Assembly (NCBI GenBank): GCA_947458235.1
Contig: CANGYP010000007.1
Coordinates: forward strand, 1 to 33,668
DNA from: Alphaproteobacteria bacterium
GTDB taxonomy: Bacteria; Pseudomonadota; Alphaproteobacteria; JAJTHO01; CANGYM01
Reading direction: 5' to 3'
DNA: 33,668 nt
The position numbers were made by a program, and so were the translations under genes. Positions 8,030-17,072 of this stretch are shown in pieces (the first letter of the stretch is position 1; every line of letters begins with the position of its first letter). The notes beneath the pieces are model-generated. The model made no database searches and had not been told where the DNA came from. It worked only from the letters and a program-made list of their open reading frames with translations.

Positions 8030-8902
8030 CTACCCCATTACCTTCTTCATCGTCTTCCCTAGCTCCGCAGGGGAGGAACACACGGTAATCCCCGCATCCC
8101 GCATGGCATTCATTTTTTCTTGGGCGGTGCCTTTGCCGCCAGCGATGATGGCGCCGGCGTGGCCCATACGTTTTCCGGCGGGGGCCGTGACACCGGCAAT
8201 AAAGCCCACCACGGGTTTTTTGATGGTGGCGTTTTTGATGAAAGCGGCGGCCTCTTCCTCAGCCGATCCGCCAATTTCACCGATCATGATGATGCCTTCG
8301 GTTTCGGGGTCCTTTAAAAACAAATCCACACAATCCACAAAGTTCGTGCCATTGACAGGGTCCCCCCCAATGCCGATGCAGGTGGACTGGCCCAAACCTT
8401 CTGCCGTGGTTTGCGCCACCGCTTCATAGGTTAGGGTTCCCGAGCGCGACACGATCCCAATTTTTCCACGGCGGTGAATATGACCGGGCATAATCCCGAT
8501 TTTGCATTCCCCAGGGGTAATAACACCTGGGCAGTTGGGGCCGATCAGGCGGCTGTTGGTGCCAGAAAGCGAGCGCTTGACCCGCACCATGTCCAGAACA
8601 GGGATACCCTCGGTAATGCAGACGATCAATTCAATACCAGCATCGATGGCCTCGCAAATGGCATCCGCCGCAAAAGGGGGTGGGACGTAAATCACCGAAG
8701 CATTGCAATCGGTGGCGGCCCGCGCATCGCGCACGGTGTCAAAAATGGGCAGATTCAGGTGTTTTCCGCCGCCCTTACCTGGGGTCACACCGCCCACCAT
8801 TTTGGTGCCATAGGCGATGGCCTGTTCCGAGTGAAAAGTCCCTTGGGCGCCAGTGAAACCTTGGCAGATAACCCGCGTATTGTTGTTGACCAAAACAGCC
8901 AT
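8030..8902 (-). CDS. sucD: Succinyl-CoA ligase alpha subunit
   Basis: [45 protein letters not shown]..., [37 protein letters not shown]. Confidence 0.97.
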   Translation of the reverse strand: MAVLVNNNTRVICQGFTGAQGTFHSEQAIAYGTKMVGGVTPGKGGGKHLNLPIFDTVRDARAATDCNASVIYVPPPFAADAICEAIDAGIELIVCITEGIPVLDMVRVKRSLSGTNSRLIGPNCPGVITPGECKIGIMPGHIHRRGKIGIVSRSGTLTYEAVAQTTAEGLGQSTCIGIGGDPVNGTNFVDCVDLFLKDPETEGIIMIGEIGGSAEEEAAAFIKNATIKKPVVGFIAGVTAPAGKRMGHAGAIIAGGKGTAQEKMNAMRDAGITVCSSPAELGKTMKKVMG

Positions 8903-8927
8903 GATATAAACCCTATGTTATGAATGA

Positions 8928-10091
8928 TTATGGTTTTAACGTCGCCACAACTTTGGCCGCCGCATCCGCCAAATTATCGGCAGAGATGATGGGCAAACCC
9001 GATTCGGCCATGATTTTTTTGCCCAAATCCACGTTGGTGCCCTCTAACCGGACCACCAAGGGGACGTGCAAATTGATCTCGCGGGCGGCGGCAATGACGC
9101 CCTCAGCAATAATGTCACAGCGCATGATACCGCCAAAGATATTCACCAAAATGGCCTTCACATTCGGATCACGCAGAATGATTTTAAACGCAGCTGTGAC
9201 GCGCTCTTTGGTGGCTCCGCCGCCCACATCCAAAAAGTTCGCGGGGGAGGATCCGTACAATTTAATAATATCCATGGTGGCCATGGCCAAACCTGCGCCG
9301 TTAACCATACAGCCAATGTCCCCATCCAGCTTCACATAGTTCAAACTATGGGCCGTGGCTTCGATTTCTGCGGGGTCTTCTTCGGTTTCATCACGTAAGG
9401 CAAAAATATCGGGATGACGGAACAGGGCGTTATCATCAAAATTCATTTTGGCATCCAGTGCCACCAGATGATCGTCCTTCGTCACCACTAGGGGGTTAAT
9501 TTCCAGCATAGAGGCATCGGTGTCAATGAAGGCACGGTACATAGCCTCAAGAAACGTTGCGCATGCCTTGGCCGCATTGCCCGTCAGGCCCAGACCAAAC
9601 GCCACGCGGCGACCATGAAAGGGCATCAATCCTGTGACGGGATCCACCGTCAAAGTCATAATTTTTTCGGGGGTTTTCTCCGCCACATGTTCGATATCCA
9701 TCCCCCCCTCGGTGGAGGCAATGATGGTCACGCGGTATGTAGAACGATCAATCAACATGCCCAAGTAAAGTTCGCGGGCAATGGCGGAACCATCCTCAAT
9801 ATATACCCGCTCCACCTTTTTGCCTTCGGGGCCCGTTTGGTGGGTGACGAGCTGCATGCCCATGATTTTTTTGTACCAATCCAACGCCTCTTCGGGGGAT
9901 TTCGCCAACTTGACGCCCCCGCCAAGGCCACGACCACCAGCGTGAATCTGGGCCTTGATGACCCAGACGGGGCCCTTTAATTTGGCGATGGCCTCTTTGG
10001 CCTCAGCCTCTGAAAAAGCGGGATACCCCACAGGGGTAGCGACGTGATAGCGGGACAAAAGGGCCTTCGCCTGATACTCATGGATATTCAT
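8928..10091 (-). CDS. sucC: Succinyl-CoA ligase beta subunit
   Basis: [17 protein letters not shown]..., [67 protein letters not shown]. Confidence 0.97.
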   Translation of the reverse strand: MNIHEYQAKALLSRYHVATPVGYPAFSEAEAKEAIAKLKGPVWVIKAQIHAGGRGLGGGVKLAKSPEEALDWYKKIMGMQLVTHQTGPEGKKVERVYIEDGSAIARELYLGMLIDRSTYRVTIIASTEGGMDIEHVAEKTPEKIMTLTVDPVTGLMPFHGRRVAFGLGLTGNAAKACATFLEAMYRAFIDTDASMLEINPLVVTKDDHLVALDAKMNFDDNALFRHPDIFALRDETEEDPAEIEATAHSLNYVKLDGDIGCMVNGAGLAMATMDIIKLYGSSPANFLDVGGGATKERVTAAFKIILRDPNVKAILVNIFGGIMRCDIIAEGVIAAAREINLHVPLVVRLEGTNVDLGKKIMAESGLPIISADNLADAAAKVVATLKP

Positions 10092-10168
10092 GGAACAACC
10101 TGAAAAACTTTTAACATTTTGGGTGTAGTATGGTTATCGTATCTTTTCTTCATTCGCAACCAAAAAGT

Positions 10169-10585
10169 ATGACGCGCCCCCTTTTTCTCACCTTATGGCT
10201 TGTTTTAACAGCATGTAGCAGTGTTCCTGTCAGTCCTCACCCCTACAAATTGGCCTATGCCTTCAACACGTTGGATTTGGATCATGACGGGGGAATCTCT
10301 TACGAAGAGTGGTATCACGGCGTTTATCTGGAGCGCATGTGGTTTTATGGCAAATGTGATTATGGACTGGATCGCAAAATTTATCTTAGCGACGCCCGCA
10401 CCTGCGGCATGAGCGATGATGCGTTTGTGTATTACGATCAAAATAAGAACGGATTTATTGAGGTGGATGAATTCAAAAATCTGCAACCCAAAGCGTTTTT
10501 TGCCTTTGCAGATCGCAATCAGGACGGCACCTTAAGCGCATCAGAATACAGCCGTGTTGCCATCACCATAAGTCCAGTGCCGTGA
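10169..10585 (+). CDS. EF-hand lipoprotein (putative secreted Ca2+-binding)
   Basis: Signal peptide with lipobox LTACSS; three EF-hand loops DLDHDGGISYEEW, DQNKNGFIEVDEF, DRNQDGTLSASEY. Confidence 0.75.
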   Translation: MTRPLFLTLWLVLTACSSVPVSPHPYKLAYAFNTLDLDHDGGISYEEWYHGVYLERMWFYGKCDYGLDRKIYLSDARTCGMSDDAFVYYDQNKNGFIEVDEFKNLQPKAFFAFADRNQDGTLSASEYSRVAITISPVP

Positions 10586-10649
10586 CTCTGGGCCAAATAT
10601 ATGCTTTTAGGATATGCGACAACGCCTCGTGATTACAAACGGCTCTATA

Positions 10650-10780
10650 CTATAGTGTTTTCAATTTATTTTCGTACTGAGCAGAGAACAAGTCCAGCGG
10701 AGCGATGCCTAGTGAATCTAGGTGAGCGACGCTAGGCGCCGTTCGCAGGCCAGTACGGGAATAAAGTGGAAATACTATAG
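10650..10780. mobile_element. MITE-like element, ~131 bp with ~30-bp imperfect terminal inverted repeats
   Basis: CTATAGTGTTTTCAATTTATTTTCGTACTG (10650-10679) vs reverse complement of 10751-10780 CTATAGTATTTCCACTTTATTCCCGTACTG, 25/30 identical; no coding capacity. Confidence 0.75.
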
Positions 10781-12004
10781 GCTTTTCGTAGCCATAGCAC
10801 GTTCAAAATGCCGCGCAATGGCCCCGATGAAGGCTTGGGTGTTCAGCCATGTTTGGCCTTCCCCGATCAACAGGGCCATATCTCTGGTCATTTCCCCGTT
10901 TTCTACGGTGGCGATGCAGGCTTCCTCGAGGGTTTGGCTAAAGGCCTTTAAGGCGTCGTTGTTGTCCATGTTGCCACGGTGCCACAGACCACGGGTCCAC
11001 GCAAAAATAGAGGCAATGGGATTGGTGGAGGTTTCCGCGCCCCGCTGGTGACGGCGAAAGTGGCGGGTGACGGTGCCATGGGCCGCTTCACTTTCCACCG
11101 TTTTACCATCGGGGGTCAGCAGGATAGACGTCATCAATCCCAAGGATCCAAACCCCTGCGCTACGGAATCCGATTGCACATCCCCATCATAATTTTTACA
11201 CGCCCACACAAAATTCCCATCCCATCGCAGGGCCGAGGCCACCATGTCATCAATCAAACGATGTTGATAGGTGATGTTTTTTTCAGCGAAGGCCTCTTTG
11301 AATTCAGCATCAAAAACATCCTGAAAAATATCTTTAAAACGGCCATCGTATTTTTTCAAAATGGTGTTTTTTGTGGACAAATACACTGGCCAACCCCGAT
11401 GTAGGCCATAGTTCAAACACGAACGCGCAAAACCCCGAATGGATTCATCCAAGTTATACATGGCCATGGCCACCCCTGGGGATTCAAAATCGTAAACCTT
11501 ATGGGCAATGACGTCTCCTTTGCCGTCTTTGGGGGTGAAGGTGATGGTCAGGGTTCCTGCACAGGGCACCAGAAAATCCGTGGCTTTATACTGATCCCCA
11601 AAGGCATGACGCCCAATGGCAATGGGATGGGTCCAGCCAGGAACCAGACGGGGAACGTTTTTGATGATGATGGGCTCCCGAAAGACGGTGCCGCCCAAAA
11701 TGTTCCGAATGGTGCCGTTGGGGGAGGCCCACATTTTTTTTAAGCCAAACTCCGCCACCCGCGCCTCATCCGCCGTGATGGTGGCGCATTTGATGGCCAC
11801 ACCATACTTTTGGGTGGCTAGGGCAGAATCAATGGTCACCTGATCGTTGCTGGCATCCCGCGACTGAATGGACAAATCATAATAATCAATGGGCAAGTCC
11901 AGATAGGGATGAATCAATGTTTCTTTGATCAGATCCCACATCACGCGGGCCATTTCATCGCCGTCCATTTCCACAATGGGGTTTTTCACGATAATTTTCT
12001 TCAT
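10775..12004 (-). CDS. icd: NADP-dependent isocitrate dehydrogenase
   Basis: [44 protein letters not shown]..., [44 protein letters not shown]. Confidence 0.97.
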   Translation of the reverse strand: MKKIIVKNPIVEMDGDEMARVMWDLIKETLIHPYLDLPIDYYDLSIQSRDASNDQVTIDSALATQKYGVAIKCATITADEARVAEFGLKKMWASPNGTIRNILGGTVFREPIIIKNVPRLVPGWTHPIAIGRHAFGDQYKATDFLVPCAGTLTITFTPKDGKGDVIAHKVYDFESPGVAMAMYNLDESIRGFARSCLNYGLHRGWPVYLSTKNTILKKYDGRFKDIFQDVFDAEFKEAFAEKNITYQHRLIDDMVASALRWDGNFVWACKNYDGDVQSDSVAQGFGSLGLMTSILLTPDGKTVESEAAHGTVTRHFRRHQRGAETSTNPIASIFAWTRGLWHRGNMDNNDALKAFSQTLEEACIATVENGEMTRDMALLIGEGQTWLNTQAFIGAIARHFERAMATKSL

Positions 12005-12240
12005 GATACACTCTCTGGCTGTGCTGCTAAGGATGTTGCCCTCACTTTATAGCAAAGATGTTGAGAAAGTCTTGCCCTAAATACATGTATGCATTTACTG
12101 GGTTTTGATAAGAGCCGTTTTCTTTTGCCACGCGGCCACGTGTTGTTGGGCGGCCTTTCGTTGTTTGGGGGTGGCAGTGTCCTGTTAGGGGAACAAAGAA
12201 GGCGTGGGTTGTATAAACGCATACAACATCCCGATCAAGG

Positions 12241-12576
12241 TCACACGTGAAACGATTCCCCGCAGCCACATTTCCCCTTTTCGTTGGGGTTGCGAAAGAT
12301 AAATCCCGATGAGGTATCGGTTTCTTCGAAATCCATCTCTGTGCCCAGAACATACATCAGGGCTTTGGGGTCGATGAGCAACAACAGATCATCCATGACC
12401 ACTTTTTCATCAAAAGGTTGAGTGTCATAGGCATAAGAGAGTTTATAGCGCAGGCCCGAACATCCCTTGGTTTCCAAACCAATGCGCAGGCCCAGAGGTG
12501 GGTCCCCCTCTTTGGCATGGATTAAATCCAAAACCCGACGTTTGGCGCTGTCTGTGATGGTGATGGGGGATCGCAT
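12241..12576 (-). CDS. iscA: HesB/IscA/ErpA family iron-sulfur assembly protein
   Basis: ITITDSAKRRVLDLI...LRIGLETKGCSGLRYKLSY...GFIFRNPNEKGKCGCGESFHV (C..CxC pattern); start at MRSPIT. Confidence 0.9.
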   Translation of the reverse strand: MRSPITITDSAKRRVLDLIHAKEGDPPLGLRIGLETKGCSGLRYKLSYAYDTQPFDEKVVMDDLLLLIDPKALMYVLGTEMDFEETDTSSGFIFRNPNEKGKCGCGESFHV

Positions 12577-12577
12577 A

Positions 12578-12988
12578 TCAGGCCGCCGGTGCCTCGGATG
12601 TTGTTTTTTTAGATTGTTTCTCTTTGTAATCGGCAATGGCGGCCTTGATGGCGTCCTCTGCCAAAATCGAGCAGTGAATTTTCACAGGGGGCAGGGCCAG
12701 ATGGTTGGCGATGTCTGTGTTTTTCAGATTTTCTGCCTCGCTGAGGTTTTTCCCCTTTAACCACTGCGTGGCTAAGCTGCTGGAGGCAATGGCGGATCCA
12801 CACCCAAAGGTTTTGAATTTTGCATCCTCAATCACACCAGCATCATTAACGCGGATTTGTAATTTCATAACATCACCGCACGCGGGGGCCCCCACCAGAC
12901 CAGTGCCCACCCGATCATCCGCTTTATCAAGGGACCCCACGTTGCGGGGATTGTTGTAGTGATCCAGAAGTTGGTTGCTGTAAGTCAT
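12578..12988 (-). CDS. iscU: Iron-sulfur cluster scaffold IscU
   Basis: MTYSNQLLDHYNNPRNVGSLDKADDRVGTGLVGAPACGDVMKLQI...KTFGCGSAIASSSLATQWLKGK...LPPVKIHCSILAEDAIKAAI; start at MTYSNQ with upstream GGAG. Confidence 0.95.
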   Translation of the reverse strand: MTYSNQLLDHYNNPRNVGSLDKADDRVGTGLVGAPACGDVMKLQIRVNDAGVIEDAKFKTFGCGSAIASSSLATQWLKGKNLSEAENLKNTDIANHLALPPVKIHCSILAEDAIKAAIADYKEKQSKKTTSEAPAA

Positions 12989-13008
12989 GATAAAAACTCC
13001 GTTTTTTT

Positions 13009-13043
13009 GTGAGTGGTGAGTGGTGAGTGGTGAGTGGTGAGTG
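13009..13043. repeat. 7-bp VNTR (GTGAGTG)x5 in the iscS-iscU intercistronic gap
   Basis: Five exact tandem copies by direct reading. Confidence 0.96.
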
Positions 13044-13047
13044 GCAA

Positions 13048-14301
13048 TCAATGCCCTGTCCATTGAATGGTGCGTAGGTCGATGCCTTCTTCCTTCACCA
13101 TTTCCCACAGAGGGGACATGGCGCGTAGTTTGGTGACGGCGGCGATGAGGGAGGCGGCAGCCTGACGGACCTCGTCCTCTGTGGTAAAGCGGCCAAAACC
13201 GATGCGTAAGCTGGTGTGGGCCAGCTCTTCCTCCACACCCAACGCCCGCAACACATAGGAGGGCTCTAAAGAAGCGGAGGTACAGGCGGACCCCGAAGAC
13301 ACCGCCAGATCCTTAATGGACATCATGAGTGACTCCCCCTCAACAAACGCAAAGCTGATATTGAGATTGCTTGGGATACGCTGTTGTTTGTCGCCGTTGA
13401 TATGCAAATCTGTTAAGGCTTCACTTAAGAGATTCAGAAAAAGATCGCGGTAAGACGTGAGGCGTTTGTTTTCCTCGGTCATTTCGGTTTTGGCCAGACG
13501 ACAGGCTTCGCCCAAGCCCACGCACAGCGGGGTGGGCAGCGTTCCAGAACGCATGCCGCGCTCTTGCCCGCCGCCGTGAATGATGGCAGACAGACGCACC
13601 CGCGGGTTGCGCCGGCGCACGTACAGGGCCCCGATGCCTTTGGGGCCGTAGAGTTTGTGGCCGGAGATGCTGAGCAGATCAATGTTCATGGCCTCCACAT
13701 CCAGCGGAATTTTTCCCGCCGCTTGGGCGGCGTCGGTGTGAAAGAAAACTCCGCGCTCTCGGCATAGCTTGCCAATGTCGGCCAGCGGTTGAATCACCCC
13801 AATTTCATTGTTCACGGCCATAATGGACACAATGGCCGTTTGGTCCGTTAAGGATTGCGCCAGCAAGTCAAGGTCAATGAGTCCGTTCGCCATGACGGGC
13901 AGATAGGTGACGTGAAATCCGTCTTCCTCTAGGTGGCGGCAGGCATCCAGAACACATTTGTGCTCGGTGACACAGGTGACGATATGATTTTTTCTGCCTT
14001 TGTAAAAAGACGCCACACCTTTGATGGCAAGGTTGTTGGATTCGGTGGCGCCTGAGGTAAAGATGATATCTTTGGCCTCGGCCCCGATCAAATCCGCGAT
14101 GTGCTCTCGGGCCATCAGGGTGGCCTCTTCCGCTTCCCATCCATATTCATGGTTGCGGGAATGGGGATTGCCGAATTTTTCCGTGAACCAAGGGATCATG
14201 GCCTCAACCACTCTGGGGTCGCAGGGGGTTGTGGCCTGATAGTCCATATAAATGGGTCTTTGGCGGGGGGCGGCGGTGGGGAGTGTGTAAATGTTATTCA
14301 T
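13048..14301 (-). CDS. iscS: Cysteine desulfurase IscS
   Basis: [83 protein letters not shown]. Confidence 0.95.
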   Translation of the reverse strand: MNNIYTLPTAAPRQRPIYMDYQATTPCDPRVVEAMIPWFTEKFGNPHSRNHEYGWEAEEATLMAREHIADLIGAEAKDIIFTSGATESNNLAIKGVASFYKGRKNHIVTCVTEHKCVLDACRHLEEDGFHVTYLPVMANGLIDLDLLAQSLTDQTAIVSIMAVNNEIGVIQPLADIGKLCRERGVFFHTDAAQAAGKIPLDVEAMNIDLLSISGHKLYGPKGIGALYVRRRNPRVRLSAIIHGGGQERGMRSGTLPTPLCVGLGEACRLAKTEMTEENKRLTSYRDLFLNLLSEALTDLHINGDKQQRIPSNLNISFAFVEGESLMMSIKDLAVSSGSACTSASLEPSYVLRALGVEEELAHTSLRIGFGRFTTEDEVRQAAASLIAAVTKLRAMSPLWEMVKEEGIDLRTIQWTGH

Positions 14302-14309
14302 AAAATGTT

Positions 14310-15404
14310 TCAGGCAACCTTTTGAAGATCATTGTATTTTTGAAGGAGAGATAACCAAGACTGAGAGATGCGTTCAAAATCTTGGGCCGTGGTGGCGTGA
14401 CCGCTGCTGATGCGCATGGCGCAGGCTGCTTCGGTTTCAGAAAAGCCCATGGCCCGTAAAACGGGGGATGGGGTGATTTTTCCCGACGAACAAGCGGCCC
14501 CAGCCGATACAGAAATCCCCGCCAGATCGCAATGAATAACTTGGGTGTCTGCTGATACGCGGGGCATGATGACACAGGTGGTGTTGGGAAGGCGCGGGGT
14601 GTTATCCCCCACAACAATGCCCCCGTTGTCTTTGAAGGTGGCCTCCATGGTGTCGTGAAGGGGTCTTAGATGGTTTTGATCGGATAGGGCATCACAAAGG
14701 GCCGTAAGACCCGCAAGGGCCACGGTGTTTTCCGTGCCAGCGCGGCGGCGGTGTTCTTGATTGCCCCCAAAAATCAGGGGCTCAATGCAATCTGCGCATC
14801 GGGATACAACGGCCCCTACCCCCTTGGGCCCCCCGATTTTATGAAAGGCAAAGGTGGCAAAGTCACAATAGGGCAAAACATCATCCAGCGCGATTTTCCC
14901 AAACGCCTGAACCATATCGCAGTGCAGGGAAACGCCAGCGTTGTAGGCCAGATTGGCAATATCGTCCATGGGCTGGATCACGCCTGTTTCATTGTTAGCG
15001 GCCATCACGGAAATTAGGGCGGGTTTATGATGATCCATCATGGTTTTCAGTGCGTTAAGATCCACAAGGCCCGCTTGGGTCACGGGGATGGTGGCGGTGA
15101 CATGGGGATTGTTCATCACCGAGGCATGTTCCACCGCGCTGCATAATACGGGTTTTCCCGCAAAGGCGGCCAAGACAGTGGTGTTGGCTTCACTGCCCCC
15201 GCTGGTGAAAAGAATTTGTCCTGCTTTTATGTTCAGGCGGTTGGCAAGGCTTTCGCGGGCCACTGTCACAATACGTCTGGCGGCCACACCATCACGGTGG
15301 ACGGATGATGGGTTGCCAAAAAGGTCCATAGCCTGAACCATGGCCTCTTGAACGGCGGGATGCAGGGGGCTGGTGGCATTATAATCCAGATAAATGCGCG
15401 TCAT
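14310..15404 (-). CDS. Second cysteine desulfurase, NifS/IscS-like
   Basis: [22 protein letters not shown]...[52 protein letters not shown] overlap with iscR stop. Confidence 0.9.
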   Translation of the reverse strand: MTRIYLDYNATSPLHPAVQEAMVQAMDLFGNPSSVHRDGVAARRIVTVARESLANRLNIKAGQILFTSGGSEANTTVLAAFAGKPVLCSAVEHASVMNNPHVTATIPVTQAGLVDLNALKTMMDHHKPALISVMAANNETGVIQPMDDIANLAYNAGVSLHCDMVQAFGKIALDDVLPYCDFATFAFHKIGGPKGVGAVVSRCADCIEPLIFGGNQEHRRRAGTENTVALAGLTALCDALSDQNHLRPLHDTMEATFKDNGGIVVGDNTPRLPNTTCVIMPRVSADTQVIHCDLAGISVSAGAACSSGKITPSPVLRAMGFSETEAACAMRISSGHATTAQDFERISQSWLSLLQKYNDLQKVA

Positions 15405-15841
15405 GATACCCTTACCTGTTTTTGTGAGGTGGCAGGGGTTAGGCGTTTGTTGCACACATCCGACAGCGTCACGGTGGCTAGAAAATGATAGATGTTGGCC
15501 CCCAAGGCCTCCCAAAGGTCATGGGTCAGGCACTTGGCGTTTTCTTTCATACAGCCCCGCCCAGAATGGCAACGGGTGATGGTGATGGGCTCGTCCACGG
15601 CGGTGATGATGTCGGCAATGATGGTTTTTTCTGGTGGATGGCTGAGCTGATAGCCCCCCCCTGGGCCCCGCGTACTTTCCACGAGTCCCGCGCGTCTGAG
15701 TTTGGCAAACAGCTGTTCCAAATACGGCAGGGAAATGGCCTGACGCTCGGAAATGTCCTTCAGAGTCACGGGCTGCGGGCCCCATTGCACCAAATCGACG
15801 CAGGACATCACCGCATAACGACCTTGGGTATTTAATTTCAT
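15401..15841 (-). CDS. iscR: Rrf2 family transcriptional regulator IscR
   Basis: MKLNTQGRYAVMSCVDL...SLPYLEQLFAKLRRAGLVESTRGPGGGYQLS; cysteine triad CHSGRGCMKENAKCLTHDLW. Confidence 0.93.
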   Translation of the reverse strand: MKLNTQGRYAVMSCVDLVQWGPQPVTLKDISERQAISLPYLEQLFAKLRRAGLVESTRGPGGGYQLSHPPEKTIIADIITAVDEPITITRCHSGRGCMKENAKCLTHDLWEALGANIYHFLATVTLSDVCNKRLTPATSQKQVRVS

Positions 15842-15888
15842 TGCCTTAAATCCTGCGGATATGGTACAGACGTTTACAATCGTTCTTT

Positions 15889-15918
15889 ACTCTACAATAC
15901 CCTAGTAAAACAGTCAAC
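15889..15918 (-). promoter_or_regulatory. Putative iscR promoter with overlapping IscR-like site
   Basis: Minus strand: TTGACT (15917-15912), 17 nt, TAGAGT (15894-15889); GACT...CTAGGGTAT resembles half-sites of the IscR type-1 motif. Confidence 0.4.
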
Positions 15919-15922
15919 CATT

Positions 15923-16576
15923 ATGCCTGAAATTATGATCAGTGGTCCCGCGGGCCGCTTGGAGGCCCGTTATCACCCCCCTAAAGTGGCGGGGGCCCCC
16001 ATGGCCCTTGTGTTGCACCCCCATCCCAACCCCGAGGGGGAGATTGCCCATCGGGGCACCATGAACAACAAAGTGACTTACGCCCTGTTCCATACGCTGG
16101 CTAAGGCAGGATATGCCACATTGCGTTTTAATTTTCGCGGTGTGGGGAAATCCCAAGGGGCCTATGACAAAGGCGAAGGGGAATTGGCGGATGCCGCTGC
16201 CGCCATGGATTGGTTGCAGTCCCAAAATACGGAAGCCCAATATGCGGTTGTGGCGGGGTTTTCCTTTGGGTCATGGATTGCGATGCAACTGTTGATGCGT
16301 CGTCCTGAAATCTATCGCTTTATTGCGGTGGCCCCACCAGCCAACAAGTATGACTTTACGTTTTTGGCCCCCTGCCCGTCCTCTGGGATGATGCTGCTGG
16401 GGGATCAGGATGATCTTGTCACGGAATCCAGTGTGCGCCAGTTGGCCACAAAATTGTCCCGTCAAAAGGGGATCAAAGTGGATTATCGGTTATTGTCTGG
16501 TGTAGATCATTATTTCACCAACCGTCTGGACGATTTGGTGTATAACGTCAGCGATTATTTAGAAACCATTGGTTAG
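15923..16576 (+). CDS. Alpha/beta hydrolase family protein
   Basis: LVLHPHPNPEGEIAHRGTMNNKV, RFNFRGVGKSQGAYDKGEGE, VVAGFSFGSWIAM (GxSxG), SGVDHYF. Confidence 0.88.
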   Translation: MPEIMISGPAGRLEARYHPPKVAGAPMALVLHPHPNPEGEIAHRGTMNNKVTYALFHTLAKAGYATLRFNFRGVGKSQGAYDKGEGELADAAAAMDWLQSQNTEAQYAVVAGFSFGSWIAMQLLMRRPEIYRFIAVAPPANKYDFTFLAPCPSSGMMLLGDQDDLVTESSVRQLATKLSRQKGIKVDYRLLSGVDHYFTNRLDDLVYNVSDYLETIG

Positions 16577-16586
16577 GGAGTTTTCC

Positions 16587-17072
16587 ATGACATCTGCTTT
16601 TGCCCAAACATCCACTGTGGCCCCCTCCTCTTCCCCCGCGGCGGCGGGGACCCCTCAGGAGGGTTTGGCGGGTTTTATTCCCCTGCTCATTATTTTTGGG
16701 GTGTTCTGGTTGTTGGTCATTCGTCCCCAAAGCAAACGGATGAAGGATCAAAAAGTGATGATCCAAAACCTGAAGCGCGGCGATGAAATTCTCACCTCTG
16801 GCGGGATTATTGGTAAAATTGATCGGGTGGTGGATGACGGCGAAGTGACGGTGAAAATTGCCGATGGGATTACCGTCCGTCTGGCCCGTCAAAGCGTGGC
16901 GGCATTGTTGAGCAAGCCAGAGCCTGTGAACGAGAACATGGCCCATGCGGCAGCTGCGGGCAAAAAATCAAACAAAAACAAAAAAGACAAACAAGCGCAG
17001 GCGGTTTCGGATCCCCAAAGAGAAGAATCCGCCGCCGATCAAGAGAAAGCTCCACGGAAAGTCCTTGATTGA
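16587..17072 (+). CDS. yajC: Preprotein translocase subunit YajC
   Basis: PLLIIFGVFWLLVIRPQSKRMKDQKVMIQNLKRGDEILTSGGIIGKID; start at ATG 16587. Confidence 0.94.
   Translation: MTSAFAQTSTVAPSSSPAAAGTPQEGLAGFIPLLIIFGVFWLLVIRPQSKRMKDQKVMIQNLKRGDEILTSGGIIGKIDRVVDDGEVTVKIADGITVRLARQSVAALLSKPEPVNENMAHAAAAGKKSNKNKKDKQAQAVSDPQREESAADQEKAPRKVLD

Noticed and set aside
8103-8923. Several 60-150 aa ORFs antisense to sucD
   Set aside because: Typical antisense shadow ORFs of a conserved GC-biased gene.
10722-11051. 109-aa ORF spanning MITE and icd 3' end
   Set aside because: Antisense to icd and starts in the non-coding MITE.
12042-12353. ORF in the iscA-icd gap
   Set aside because: Overlaps the iscA 3' end in another frame, no recognisable domain; probably noise rather than an hscB/fdx remnant.
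13009-13043. Possible CRISPR-like repeat array
   Set aside because: Contiguous 7-mers with no spacers; simple VNTR. No CRISPR arrays or cas genes seen in the window.
12989-13108. N-terminal extension of the iscU ORF ([34 protein letters not shown]...)
   Set aside because: The extension reads through the VNTR and the iscS 3' end; the canonical IscU start MTYSNQLLDHYNNPRN has its own SD.
16548-16946. 132-aa ORF antisense to yajC
   Set aside because: Overlaps strongly supported yajC; no family resemblance.
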